Source: CAZMGV01 sp964621525 [NCBI: uncultured bacterium] | GTDB taxonomy: Bacteria; JAGRBM01 | Reading direction: 5' to 3' | DNA length: 64,000 nt | Assembly: GCA_964621525.1 (NCBI GenBank) | Contig: CAZUMS010000014.1 | Coordinates: forward strand, 61-64,060 | Shown here: positions 34,062-42,577 of the stretch, piece after piece | Position numbering within the stretch: position 1 is the first letter of the stretch | How the letters are laid out: each line of letters starts with the position of its first letter | The notes under the pieces: generated by a model | Told to the model about the DNA's origin: nothing | Database searches by the model: none | Seen by the model: the letters and a program-made list of their open reading frames with translations, nothing else | Position numbers and translations under genes: made by a program

Positions 34062-34996
34062 GCCTTCTTCCGGTTCCGTGTCCGTGACGCCCCCGCCCGG
34101 CAGACGGGCAGGAGCATGCACGCGCTGCAGGCGGTCCGGTCCGGTTTCGCGGGGCAGTCTTTCAGGATTCCCAGCCGGCACAGGGCGAAGTCGTATTTCA
34201 GCGGGTCTTCGGGATCGAGCAGCTTGAGGGATGCCGCGGCCTCTGCCGCTGCGATCCAGTCGTTCGTCGCCCGGTCCGTAAGGCCCAGATACCGGACGAT
34301 CCGGGAGAGATGGGCGTCGAGCGGCAGCACAAGCTGGCCGGGGTGGATGAAATCCCAGAGCCCCGTGTCGAGTTCGTCCCGGCGGACCATCCACCGGAGA
34401 AAAAGATTCATCCGCTTGCAGGCGGAACCATCCGCCGGGTCGCTGAGAAGAAACGGGACGGTCGCACCGCCGGGCAGGGCACCGTCCGGATAGACCGGCG
34501 TGCAATCGGAGGCGAGCAGGTCCCGCACCCAGCCGGAGAGCGCCGGGCCTATGGTCGAATGGTCTTCACGGTAATGGCGGCGGAAATGGGCGCCGAGCGA
34601 GCCGTATTTTTCGAACGAGAGTCCCATCCAGTGCAGGAGGAGCAGCACGTCGTCTCCGGAATTGAACCGGTGGCGGAATCCCGACAGCTCGCGTCGCAGC
34701 GCCTTCCGGTCGAAGCCCGCGAGCGTTTCGGCCGGGTGCGGCCCCAGCGGCGCAAGCACCTTCTCGATGGAACCGAAGATGGTCTTCACGTTGCCGTAGG
34801 CGAGGGCGGCCGAGATGAGCGCCACGGCCTCCTTGTCGGCGGGCCGTTCGTACCGGTGAACGTACCGGAGCGGGTCCGACTCCAGGAACTTCGGCGAATG
34901 GTATTTGTCCAGCAGAGGGGCGAGGAACCGGGCCAGCCGATCGGCCCGGGCAGGTCCGATGGCCGGCAGTTCCTGACGGTGGAGGAATTCCTCCAT
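34004..34996 (-). CDS. TIGR02757 (DUF2400) family protein
   Basis: A 330-residue protein of the TIGR02757 family, function unknown. It begins with DKYHSPKFLESDPLRYVHRY and has VALISAALAYGNVKTIFGSI, RMNLFLRWMVRRDELDTGLW and LPLDAHLSRIVRYLGL. The C-terminus carries a cysteine series (CRLGILKDC...CSACMLLPVC) resembling the Fe-S loop of helix-hairpin-helix DNA glycosylases, so a nucleic-acid role is plausible. Its 5' end adjoins the DUF952 gene, with which it forms a leftward run. Confidence 0.88.
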   Translation of the reverse strand: MEEFLHRQELPAIGPARADRLARFLAPLLDKYHSPKFLESDPLRYVHRYERPADKEAVALISAALAYGNVKTIFGSIEKVLAPLGPHPAETLAGFDRKALRRELSGFRHRFNSGDDVLLLLHWMGLSFEKYGSLGAHFRRHYREDHSTIGPALSGWVRDLLASDCTPVYPDGALPGGATVPFLLSDPADGSACKRMNLFLRWMVRRDELDTGLWDFIHPGQLVLPLDAHLSRIVRYLGLTDRATNDWIAAAEAAASLKLLDPEDPLKYDFALCRLGILKDCPAKPDRTACSACMLLPVCRAGASRTRNRKKAQNRADMMTAEAASTSEPT

Positions 34997-34998
34997 CG

Positions 34999-35511
34999 CT
35001 ATTCCCCGTCGTACGTTTCGCCCGGTCCGATGAATGTGCCCTCGGGGGTCCGCTCAGCCACCCGGACCTCCACGATGGCGTTCCGGTTCAGCGGACCGTG
35101 GAGGTGGGGGAATATCTTCCGGAGGTCCTCGTACTTCACGGGCGCCGTCACGAGGGTTCGGTCCACCGTGAGCACGAGATAAGGCCTTGGATCGTCCCGG
35201 TAGTACCGGTTCCCGGCCGCCATCAGCTCGGCTTCCGGCCCCGTGAAATGAATGAAGCCTTCCTCGTAGTACCTTTCGCTGATGTAGGGCTCGCCGGGGC
35301 CGAATCTGAGGTAGTGAGGCTCCGGGGCCAGGTGGTACATGAGGCCGCCGTTCCCTTCCGCCCGTTCAGGCGTCTGCTCGCGGACCGCCTTGCGGTTGTC
35401 CGCCCTCCGGTAGTCGAAGGGCGAACGGTGCGCTCCGGCACCGGAGCGGTGGGCCTTCAGGACCTGCGGGCGGCGGGGGAGCCGTGCGGCTGGTTTTTTC
35501 GGCTTCGGCAT
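34999..35511 (-). CDS. DUF952 family protein
   Basis: The conserved part begins at MYHLAPEPHY and continues with ERYYEEGFIHFTGPEAEL, YLVLTVDRTLVTAPVKYEDL and IFPHLHGPLNRNAIVEVR, the DUF952 pattern of small cytosolic proteins with no proven activity. The ATG giving MPKPKKPAAR adds about 55 basic, proline-rich residues; the internal ATG at MYHLAPEP would give a normal-length protein of about 113 residues. It ends 2 bp before the TIGR02757 gene and begins 10 bp after the MFS gene stop. Confidence 0.82.
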   Translation of the reverse strand: MPKPKKPAARLPRRPQVLKAHRSGAGAHRSPFDYRRADNRKAVREQTPERAEGNGGLMYHLAPEPHYLRFGPGEPYISERYYEEGFIHFTGPEAELMAAGNRYYRDDPRPYLVLTVDRTLVTAPVKYEDLRKIFPHLHGPLNRNAIVEVRVAERTPEGTFIGPGETYDGE

Positions 35512-35521
35512 GACGGGGACA

Positions 35522-36739
35522 TTATGCCGGACTGCCGCCGCCGGGGGAAGCGCGCCGCTCGCCGATGGCGAAGATGACATTGCCGGCGAAGAGCAGGGCG
35601 GCCACCGAGAGGAACATGACCGGATACCCGGCCGCCTCGGCAACGAGTCCGAACACAACCGGCGACAGCGTGCCGCCGATGCACCAGGCGAGTACGAACC
35701 AGCCGTTCACGCGCCCCGCCCACCGTGGGTCCCCCATCCGCTGGACGGCGAGGGCGTTCAGGACCGGATTCACAAACGTGACGCCAATGCCGAAACCAGC
35801 TCCTGCAAGGAGCAGATGCCAGGGCTCGGATACGAGCGGCATCAGGGCGATGGACAGGATGTAGAACACCATTGTCGAATGGATCGCCGCCGACGGGCCG
35901 AACCGTCCCGGCACCCCGCCAAACAGCAGCCGGAGCAGGATGGCCATGACCGGGTAGGCGATGAAGAACTCGCCGCCGGATACAAGGCCCTTCGTCCGGA
36001 CAAATACCAGCACGAACGTTGCAACGGCGGTGTAGCTGCCCACCTCGATCAGGTTGAGGGTGAGCAGCGGGAGCAGGTTCTTCTCCTTTATCACCTGCAG
36101 GGAGGAGGCTTCTCCGGGGCCGTCTCCGGAGCCGGGCTCCCGGGGCGCCGGCCTGTGGATGTCGGTCATCGACAGGAAGACTACGGCGGCGACGAGGGAA
36201 ACGGCTGCGGCCGTGTAGCTGAAGGCGGCGAAACCATGGTGCCGGTAGAGCCATTCCCCCAGCACGGGACCCGAAATATGCATGACGAGGGCGCAGACAC
36301 CGGTCAGCAGGAACACCCTCGGGATGTCCTTCGCCGGGGCGCGGTCCACCTGCATGGCGACCGCCGCCGTATAGGCGACGATGAAGCCGGTTCCGAGCAG
36401 GCACCGGAGGGCGTAAACCACCCACGAGATTTCCGTCACCCGGGCGAGCCCCACCGCAGCAGCCGCCATGGCAATGGCTCCGGCGGCGGCGAACGGCTTC
36501 CTGCCGATGCGGTCCAGCCAGTGACCCACGGGCAGGATCAGCACGATGGCCGCCCAGCCCCACATGCTCATGATCCGGCCGATCTCGTCGCGACCGGCGC
36601 CGATGTCCTCCAGGTGCCGGGGGAGTACGAAAAAGCCGATGAACGAGAAGACGATGAGAAAAATGCCCGTCATGGACGGCGCGAGGCGCCGCCAGGAGAG
36701 TTCATCGCCAGGGGCTTCGGAGGTCAGCCGGGAGGCCAC
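35522..36739 (-). CDS. Major facilitator superfamily transporter
   Basis: A 405-residue protein with 12 predicted helices. The MFS loop 2-3 signature is present as GHWLDRIGRKPFAAAG, and the symmetric second-half loop is FGGVPGRFGPSAAI. The interior linker (about 195-210) is glycine/proline-rich. No substrate-specific motif is seen; drug or sugar efflux of the YfcJ/SetA type is possible. It overlaps the 3' end of the HIT gene by 16 bp, so HIT, MFS, DUF952 and TIGR02757 form one leftward transcription run. Confidence 0.85.
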   Translation of the reverse strand: MASRLTSEAPGDELSWRRLAPSMTGIFLIVFSFIGFFVLPRHLEDIGAGRDEIGRIMSMWGWAAIVLILPVGHWLDRIGRKPFAAAGAIAMAAAAVGLARVTEISWVVYALRCLLGTGFIVAYTAAVAMQVDRAPAKDIPRVFLLTGVCALVMHISGPVLGEWLYRHHGFAAFSYTAAAVSLVAAVVFLSMTDIHRPAPREPGSGDGPGEASSLQVIKEKNLLPLLTLNLIEVGSYTAVATFVLVFVRTKGLVSGGEFFIAYPVMAILLRLLFGGVPGRFGPSAAIHSTMVFYILSIALMPLVSEPWHLLLAGAGFGIGVTFVNPVLNALAVQRMGDPRWAGRVNGWFVLAWCIGGTLSPVVFGLVAEAAGYPVMFLSVAALLFAGNVIFAIGERRASPGGGSPA

Positions 36740-37071
36740 TGGAGCGACCGGCCGCCGATGACGTGGAAGTGAAGGTGGAAAACCGTCTGGCCGCCGTTCT
36801 CGCGGATGTTGTTCACGACCCGGAATCCCTTTTCGGAGATTCCGGTCTGCTTCGCCAGCTCGCCGGCCTTGATCAGAAGTTCACCGGCGAGCGCGGCATC
36901 CTCGGGCGGGAGGTCCGTAAGCGTCGGGATGTGCTTCCGGGGAATCACGAGGAAGTGCACCGGCCCCTGCGGATTAATGTCGTGGAAGGCGATGCACTTC
37001 TCGTCTTCGTACAGGATCTTTGCCGGAATTTCGCGCTTCACGATCCTGCAGAACAGGCAGTTTGCAGACAT
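36724..37071 (-). CDS. HIT-family nucleotide-binding protein (HinT type)
   Basis: A 115-residue HIT protein starting MSANCLFCRIVKREIPAKIL. The zinc-binding Cys pair CLFC is followed by HDINPQGPVHFLVIPRKHI and the catalytic histidine triad HLHFHVIGG. HinT enzymes hydrolyse AMP-lysine and adenosine phosphoramidates. A longer frame (38 more residues) contains no family sequence and was rejected. It heads the leftward run that includes MFS, DUF952 and TIGR02757. Confidence 0.94.
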   Translation of the reverse strand: MSANCLFCRIVKREIPAKILYEDEKCIAFHDINPQGPVHFLVIPRKHIPTLTDLPPEDAALAGELLIKAGELAKQTGISEKGFRVVNNIRENGGQTVFHLHFHVIGGRSLQWPPG

Positions 37072-37378
37072 ACCGAACACTTTCCGCTGGGTCCGGCGGA
37101 TTGCCGCCACAAGACTGTAAAGGGGCTGCCGGACGCTCATCTTTCCCCGCGCCGGTTTATAGGGTGGACCGGCCGTACGGTTCAACTGGACTCCCGTCGC
37201 AGCCGTCGCTCAAAGAGGGCAAAAAATTAAATAAAAACAGGTAGTTAAGCGATATATGGGCGGTTCTTTCCGGTGCCCGACACTTGCGCTCCGGATGTGC
37301 TAGGTTTTCCGTCGCCCGCCGGAGCGTCGTGACCGCTTCAGAGCCCCGGCCGTGCGAACTCTCGGGAACGGAAGCAGC
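37072..37378. other. Divergent intergenic region, HIT/tldD
   Basis: A 307-bp gap between two divergent genes. It contains an AT-rich stretch at 37224-37260 (AAAAAATTAAATAAAA followed by TTAAGCGATATATGG) that could hold promoters for either side. No clear -35/-10 pair, operator palindrome, tRNA or hairpin is evident. Confidence 0.5.
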
Positions 37379-38770
37379 ATGATCAAGGACGTGATCGCCA
37401 AGAAGATACTGGCCGCCGCGCTGGCCAAGGGTGGCGAATTCGCCGACATCTTCATGGAAAGCCGCCGCGCCTCGACGCTCTCGTTCGAGGACGGCCGGCT
37501 GGACAACCTGCTGTCCGGGCAGGACGTGGGCTGCGGTATCCGGCTGATCCGCAACCGCCGCGAAGTCTACGCCTATACCAACGATCTTTCCGACAAGAAC
37601 CTTGTCGAGATCGCCTCTTTCGTCGCTTCGGAAGGGGCGAACGGGGCACCAGCAGAAAAGCGCACCTTCAGTTTCAAGAAGTCCCGGCCTGCGTTCGTGA
37701 ACAAGATCGCCCGCAAGCCGTCCACCGTCGCGGTGGCCAAGAAGCTGGGCCTGCTCCAGAGCGCCGACCGGGCGGCGCGCATCGCCCCCAGCGTCCGGCA
37801 GGTGAAGGTGCTGCTCCGCGACCTGAATCAGGACGTTACGGTCATCAATTCCCTTGGCGAGTGGGCGCAGGACACCCGTACCCATGTGCTGTTCTCCGTC
37901 CAGGTGGTCGGTGAAAAGGGCGGCCTGCTCCAGACGGCATACGAACCGGCGGGCGGCACGGTCGGTTTCGAGCTGTTCGACCGGGTTCCGCCCGAGCACG
38001 TCGCCCGCACGGCGGCCGAACGGGCGCTCCGCAATCTCGATGCCCGCCCGATCCGGGGCGGCCGGATGACGGTCGTGATGGCGTCGGAAGCCGGCGGTAC
38101 GATGATTCACGAGGCGATCGGCCACGGACTCGAAGCCGACCTCGCCAACGAGGGGCTCTCCGTCTACGGCGGAAAGACCGGCCAGAAGGTTGCGAGCGAG
38201 CTCATCACGGTGATCGACGACGCGACGATTCCGAACAAGCGCGGCAGCTATTCCTTCGACGACGAAGGTACGAAGTCCGGAAAGACCGTACTGGTCGAGA
38301 ACGGCGTGCTGAAGCGCTACCTGTCGTCACGGCTCACCTCCATGAAGGACGGCAGCCAGTCCACCGGCAACGGCCGCCGCCAGTGCTACGAATACCTGCC
38401 GATGGTCCGCATGACGAACACCTGCATCGCCGCCGGGAAGGACAATCCCGAGGACATCGTGAAGTCGGTGGACAGGGGGCTGCTCGTGACCCGCATGGGC
38501 GGCGGCCAGGTGAACACCGTGAACGGGGACTTCGTGTTCGAGGTTTCCGAGGGCTACCTGATCGAGGGCGGCCGCCGCGGCGCGCCCGTGCGCGGGGCCA
38601 CGCTCACCGGAAACGGCCCCCGGATTCTCCGCGAGATCGACCGCGTGGGAAGCGATCTCGGTTTCGGAATCGGCACCTGCGGCAAGAACGGGCAGGGCGT
38701 ACCCGTTTCCGATGCGCAGCCCACGATCCGGATACCCGAGATCATCGTGGGCGGCGAGCTCACCGCCTGA
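37379..38770 (+). CDS. tldD: TldD metalloprotease subunit
   Basis: A 463-residue TldD, the zinc-bearing subunit that with TldE (PmbA) cleaves unfolded or modified peptides. The metal motif is MIHEAIGHGLEAD and the following block YSFDDEGTKSG is typical. Start is ATG at 37379 (MIKDVIAKKIL) rather than the GTG nine codons upstream. TldE/PmbA is not in the window, so the partner is elsewhere. rsgA begins 3 bp after its stop. Confidence 0.94.
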   Translation: MIKDVIAKKILAAALAKGGEFADIFMESRRASTLSFEDGRLDNLLSGQDVGCGIRLIRNRREVYAYTNDLSDKNLVEIASFVASEGANGAPAEKRTFSFKKSRPAFVNKIARKPSTVAVAKKLGLLQSADRAARIAPSVRQVKVLLRDLNQDVTVINSLGEWAQDTRTHVLFSVQVVGEKGGLLQTAYEPAGGTVGFELFDRVPPEHVARTAAERALRNLDARPIRGGRMTVVMASEAGGTMIHEAIGHGLEADLANEGLSVYGGKTGQKVASELITVIDDATIPNKRGSYSFDDEGTKSGKTVLVENGVLKRYLSSRLTSMKDGSQSTGNGRRQCYEYLPMVRMTNTCIAAGKDNPEDIVKSVDRGLLVTRMGGGQVNTVNGDFVFEVSEGYLIEGGRRGAPVRGATLTGNGPRILREIDRVGSDLGFGIGTCGKNGQGVPVSDAQPTIRIPEIIVGGELTA

Positions 38771-38773
38771 GCC

Positions 38774-39877
38774 GTGAACCGCTCCGGCTTTTCCCCCGAA
38801 TTCGAAGCCAGGTTCAGAGAAGTTGCCGCCCGTTTCCCGGATGTCAGTCTCGTTCCGCTCCGCATCGTGCGGGAGAACCGCGGCCAGTACGTCGCGCTTC
38901 CGCTGCCGGAAGCAGGTAACGAAAACGCCGGCGCCGTGAAGGCCGAGGTCACGGGGAAATTCCGTCACGATGCTCCGGGCAAATCGGCTTTCCCTGCCGT
39001 GGGCGACTGGGTCGCCGCCGAGCGGCTTTCGGGCGGAGTGGCGCTGATCCATGCCGTGCTTCCCCGGAGCAGCCGTTTCGCCCGGCGGGCTCCCGGCGAA
39101 GGGGATGAAGAACAGGTCGTCGCCGCCAACGTAGATACCCTGCTGGTCGTCTGCGGTCTGGACGGCGACTTCAACATTCGCCGGATCGAGCGGTATCTCT
39201 CGCTCGCCCGGGATAGCGGCGCGGTTCCCGTCATCGTGCTGAACAAGACGGATCTGGGGGACGGCGTTTCCGGAAAGATCTCGGCCGTCGAGGCGGCCGC
39301 CGGGGGTGCAGCCGTCCATGCGCTTTCCGCCCGTACGGGCGAGGGAATCGCCGCGCTGGATCCGTACCTGGAACCGGACCGGACCGTGGCCCTTGTGGGC
39401 TCGTCAGGCGCGGGGAAATCGACGCTGGTGAACCGGCTGCTGGGACTCGAACGGCAGAAAACCGGCGAGGTCCGCGACGACGACAGCCGCGGCCGCCACA
39501 CGACGACGCACCGCGAGCTGATCGCCCTGCCGGGCGGCGCACTGCTGATCGACACTCCCGGCATGCGTGAGCTCCAGCTCTGGGGCGGCGAGGAGTCACT
39601 GGCGGGCGGTTTCCCCGAGATCGAGGAACTGGCGGCGTCGTGCCGGTTCCGGGACTGCACCCATGAGAAGGAACCCGGCTGCGCCGTGAAGAGTGCGCTA
39701 GAGAGCGGCGGGCTCGACCAGAACCGTTACCGGAGCTATCTGAAACTCCGGCGCGAGCTGGCCGCACTCGAGCGCCGCCGTGCCGATGCTCCCGGTTACG
39801 AAAAGCGGGCGGCAAAGGCTGCCGGAAAGCAGATCGCCCGGCGGATCAAGGATTTCTACAAGGATCAGGACAGCTGA
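38774..39877 (+). CDS. rsgA: Small ribosomal subunit GTPase RsgA (YjeQ/YloQ)
   Basis: A 367-residue circularly permuted GTPase that helps mature the 30S subunit. The N-terminal OB domain (about 1-110) is followed by G4 (LNKTDLGD), G5 (ALSARTGEG), G1 (GSSGAGKSTL) and G3 (DTPGM) in permuted order. The zinc knuckle CRFRDCTHEKEPGC and a basic helical tail follow. Start is GTG. It is coupled to tldD with a 3-bp gap and ends 6 bp from the convergent AtuA-family gene. Confidence 0.95.
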   Translation: MNRSGFSPEFEARFREVAARFPDVSLVPLRIVRENRGQYVALPLPEAGNENAGAVKAEVTGKFRHDAPGKSAFPAVGDWVAAERLSGGVALIHAVLPRSSRFARRAPGEGDEEQVVAANVDTLLVVCGLDGDFNIRRIERYLSLARDSGAVPVIVLNKTDLGDGVSGKISAVEAAAGGAAVHALSARTGEGIAALDPYLEPDRTVALVGSSGAGKSTLVNRLLGLERQKTGEVRDDDSRGRHTTTHRELIALPGGALLIDTPGMRELQLWGGEESLAGGFPEIEELAASCRFRDCTHEKEPGCAVKSALESGGLDQNRYRSYLKLRRELAALERRRADAPGYEKRAAKAAGKQIARRIKDFYKDQDS

Positions 39878-39883
39878 ACGCGG

Positions 39884-41650
39884 TCAGTCCGGTTTCACCA
39901 CGATGCTGGCCGGCAGTTCGACCACCTTCGCCCGCAGGTATTCTCCGAGGGTTTTCGCCTGCGGGTCCATGCGGGTCGAGGAAGCCACACCGTCGCCCAG
40001 AATGCCCCGGATGTAGAAGTTGAGGGCATTCAGGTTCGGGAACTCGTACCGTTCCACCACAAAGGGCTTCGTGTCGGGCAGGATTTCCTTCAGCCGGTCC
40101 TCGGTCAGGAATTCCTTGAGGAACGCAAACCCTTCGGGGCTCTTCGACCAGATGCCGACATTGGCGTTTCCGCCCTTGTCGCCGGAGCGGGTGGCGAAGG
40201 CACGGCCCAGGGGCTTTTTCACTTTCGCGCCGCCAGGCACCGGCGGGACGTTCATGGCCAGCGGCTTCACCTCGGGGAAGCTGGACGGTGTCTGCACCGC
40301 CTCGATGTTCAGTTCCTCGCCGCCCACGAACACCTTCTGCCGGATCTTGTCGCTCGAGACGAGCGCCGGCCAGTAAACGACCGTCGGCATCTCGTCGCCC
40401 GGCGGGGCGGTCATGGTGAACCCGGGGACGCTGGCCAGCGCCTGCTCCACGACCTTGGAGGAGAAAGCCTTCCCGACCTTCTTCGGGTTCGGGTCGATGA
40501 CGGTGATCCGGAGATAGGCGAAAGCCATCTCGTTCGTCTCCGGATTGTCGTGGTTCGTCTTCATCAGCTGGACCTTGACGGTCTGGTACTGTTCACGGCC
40601 GCCCACGGCATGGAAGAACGACTCCTCGATGATCTTCGCCTTTTTCTCGATGTCGAGGCCGGTAAGCAGCACGGTCATCTGGTTGCGGTAAGGCCCCAGG
40701 GTATTCACGCAGACTTTCGTGGTCGAAGGCGGCGGCTCGCCCCTGGTGCCCTCGACCCTCACGCGGTCCGGGCCTTCCTGCGAGATCTTCATGGTATCGA
40801 ACCGGGCGATGACGTCAGGGTTGAAATATTTCGGCCCCTGGATTTCATAGAGGAGCTGCGCCTTCACCGTATCGACGGAGACGAGGCCGCCCGTTCCGGG
40901 GTGCTTGCTGATGACGAACGAGCCGTCGGCGTACATTTCGCAGAGGGGGAAACCCACGTTGATGTAGGAGGGCACTTCGTCGATGAACGAATAGTTGCCG
41001 CCCGTCGCCTGAGCGCCGCATTCGATGATGTGTCCGGCGGCGACCGCGCCCGCCAGTTTGTCCCAGTCGTCGCGCTTCCAGCCGAACCGCCAGGCGGCCG
41101 GGCCGACGACGACGGCGGCGTCGGTGACGCGGCCCGTAATGACGATATCGGCACCGCGCTTCAGCGCCTCGGCGATGCCCCAGCCGCCGAGGTAGGCGTT
41201 CGCCGTGACCGTGTTCACCCTGGCGTCCTTGAGCGAGCCGCCCTTGTCCATGTGGGTGAGCGTTTCGCCCTGCGCGTAGAGTTCCGGCAGGCGGCGGATC
41301 AGGTCGTCGCCTTCGACGAACGCGATTTTGGGTTTCAGGCCGAGTTTCTGCGCCATGGCATCGAGCTCTTCGGCCATGCCCCGGGGGTTCAGGCCGCCCG
41401 CGTTCGTGACGACGCGGATCTTCTTTTCGAGACACTCGCCCATGACCTCTTCCATCTGCTTGAGGAAGGTGCCGGCATAGCCCGCCTTGGGATTCTTGAT
41501 CTTGTTCCTGAACAGGATCGCCATGGTGAGCTCGGCGAGGTAGTCGCCCGTGAGGACGTCGATGGGGCCGCCCTGGACCATCTCCTTTGCGGCCGAGAGC
41601 CGGTCTCCGTAGAAGCCGCTGCAGTTGGCGATAATCAGTTTTTCCGTCAT
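39884..41650 (-). CDS. AtuA/DUF1446-family acyclic terpene utilisation protein
   Basis: A 588-residue protein. The N-terminal AtuA domain begins IIANCSGFYGDRLSAAKEM with DVLTGDYLAELTMAIL and VVTNAGGLNPRGMAE. About residue 480 the C-terminal AtuA-like ferredoxin-fold domain begins, with RSGDKGGNANVGIWS. In Pseudomonas AtuA accompanies citronellol/geraniol catabolism via geranyl-CoA carboxylase, but no carboxylase subunit is encoded here, so the role may be more general acyl-CoA metabolism. A 14-bp TetR-type palindrome lies 51 bp upstream of the start. Confidence 0.88.
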   Translation of the reverse strand: MTEKLIIANCSGFYGDRLSAAKEMVQGGPIDVLTGDYLAELTMAILFRNKIKNPKAGYAGTFLKQMEEVMGECLEKKIRVVTNAGGLNPRGMAEELDAMAQKLGLKPKIAFVEGDDLIRRLPELYAQGETLTHMDKGGSLKDARVNTVTANAYLGGWGIAEALKRGADIVITGRVTDAAVVVGPAAWRFGWKRDDWDKLAGAVAAGHIIECGAQATGGNYSFIDEVPSYINVGFPLCEMYADGSFVISKHPGTGGLVSVDTVKAQLLYEIQGPKYFNPDVIARFDTMKISQEGPDRVRVEGTRGEPPPSTTKVCVNTLGPYRNQMTVLLTGLDIEKKAKIIEESFFHAVGGREQYQTVKVQLMKTNHDNPETNEMAFAYLRITVIDPNPKKVGKAFSSKVVEQALASVPGFTMTAPPGDEMPTVVYWPALVSSDKIRQKVFVGGEELNIEAVQTPSSFPEVKPLAMNVPPVPGGAKVKKPLGRAFATRSGDKGGNANVGIWSKSPEGFAFLKEFLTEDRLKEILPDTKPFVVERYEFPNLNALNFYIRGILGDGVASSTRMDPQAKTLGEYLRAKVVELPASIVVKPD

Positions 41651-41700
41651 GGCGTATACATCCTCCGGCCATCCGGGAATTCCGGCCCGCTGCCGGAAAA

Positions 41701-41714
41701 TGAATGGCCATTCA
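41701..41714. promoter_or_regulatory. TetR-type operator upstream of AtuA-family gene
   Basis: TGAATGGCCATTCA is a perfect 14-bp palindrome, 51-64 bp upstream of the AtuA-family start. TGAATG/CATTCA half-sites occur in operators of TetR-family regulators of acyl-CoA metabolism (for example Bacillus FadR). The regulator itself is not in the window. Confidence 0.6.
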
Positions 41715-41963
41715 GTCAGGATGTACTACCGGTGGATGCACGAGGGCAAGGGCGGGTACGTGTGAAATCACGCGGATGCTGAACAACACTCAGTCTTCGT
41801 GTGCGGTTTACCCCTGTGCGGGCCGGAGAAACCGGGGCGGAGCCGGGCAACTGCACCTTGTCGTAATAGAAGCATCCGGCAGAGATCTTGGTCTGGAGTC
41901 TCCTGTTTAGGACTGCGGACTGGATCGTGGTGAAGACAGGCCGGCATCTTCCCCCACATAAAG

Positions 41964-41991
41964 CGGCCCCCGGTCACCTGGCCGGGGGCCG
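41964..41991. terminator. GC-rich hairpin, terminator-like
   Basis: Ten-bp arms CGGCCCCCGG and CCGGGGGCCG surround an 8-nt loop. No U-run follows on either strand, so it is a hairpin of unproven function; it could be a barrier or part of a longer structured transcript. Confidence 0.5.
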
Positions 41992-42006
41992 TCCCCATTG
42001 AGTGGG

Positions 42007-42062
42007 AGCGATGGCGGCCCTCCGGCCGCTTTCTGGTTTGGTTGTAAAACCAGCCTCTCGCT
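42007..42062 (+). ncRNA. Candidate structured RNA, three-way junction
   Basis: An outer 5-bp stem (42007-42011 with 42058-42062) encloses two hairpins: 6 bp with a CTCC loop (42014-42019 with 42024-42029) and 7 bp with a 7-nt loop (42033-42039 with 42047-42053). AT-rich DNA with a T-run follows. It matches no tRNA, SRP, 6S or tmRNA signature I can recognise. Strand is assumed from the downstream T-run. The pairing is seen directly; transcription is inferred. Confidence 0.35.
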
Positions 42063-42285
42063 TATTTAAGTTGTCAGCAATACGCGTCGCGTCAGAAATT
42101 TTTTAATCTTGGGAAACAGAGTTTTGGGTTCTCCGGAATCTCCAGTTTTGCCGCTGAGTTCTGGTAATTTATTGAAATAAAACGGGAATTTGTCATTCTA
42201 CGTTATAAGTTATAGTCTTGACCTTTTGCGTCATCATCCTTACCCTTGTCTCTAGGCGCATCGCGTCAGACCGGAGGGGACTGCC

Positions 42286-42525
42286 ATGCCGGTGGAGACC
42301 ATGAAAGAGAACGAGACCTACAATTTCATTCTGGTACGGAAAGACGGTTCTCAAGGGAAGCCGCTACCGATCCATGGAGACCTGGTGGAAGCCGAAGTAC
42401 TCGCGCTTCACCTGCTCCGTCCGGGTGAGTCCCTGTGCGCAGTAAGCCCCGGAAGCGGGGCGACGATCGCCCGGTGGGATGCCGGGACGACAGGGCAGGT
42501 GGTCCGCGCCGCACTGGCGGCCTGA
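42286..42525 (+). CDS. Small hypothetical protein
   Basis: A 79-residue protein preceded by a good ribosome site (CGGAGGGG, about 8 nt before ATG). MKENETYNFILVRKDGSQGK and HGDLVEAEVLALHLL suggest alternating strands; a start at the second ATG (MKENETY) is also possible. No domain is recognised. It follows the AT-rich intergenic region and may use a promoter there. Confidence 0.6.
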   Translation: MPVETMKENETYNFILVRKDGSQGKPLPIHGDLVEAEVLALHLLRPGESLCAVSPGSGATIARWDAGTTGQVVRAALAA

Positions 42526-42577
42526 CCCCTCCCTCTCCTCCTGTTGTTCCTGCGGGGACCGGTTCTGAAGTCCGCCC

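Larger units (their letters stand above)
41651..42285. other. Large non-coding intergenic region with structured elements
   Basis: 635 bp without a supportable gene. The left end holds the TetR-type palindrome at 41701-41714. The centre has a strong G/C hairpin (41964-41991) and a three-way-junction-like fold (42007-42062). From about 42065 to 42240 it is markedly AT-rich, with AATTTTTTAATC, TTTATTGAAATAAAA and TTATAAGTTATAGTC. A possible promoter, TTGACC about 17 nt before TACCCT near 42216-42245, points to the small gene at 42286. Decamer TCGCGTCAGA occurs twice, about 175 bp apart. Confidence 0.6.

Noticed and set aside
41768-41998. 76-residue minus-strand frame in the large intergenic region
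   Set aside because: No ribosome site, no family pattern, and it runs through the strong hairpin at 41964-41991.
42007-42062. tRNA interpretation of the three-way-junction fold
   Set aside because: The stems are the wrong lengths, there is no TPsiC motif and the 7-nt loop is not an anticodon loop.
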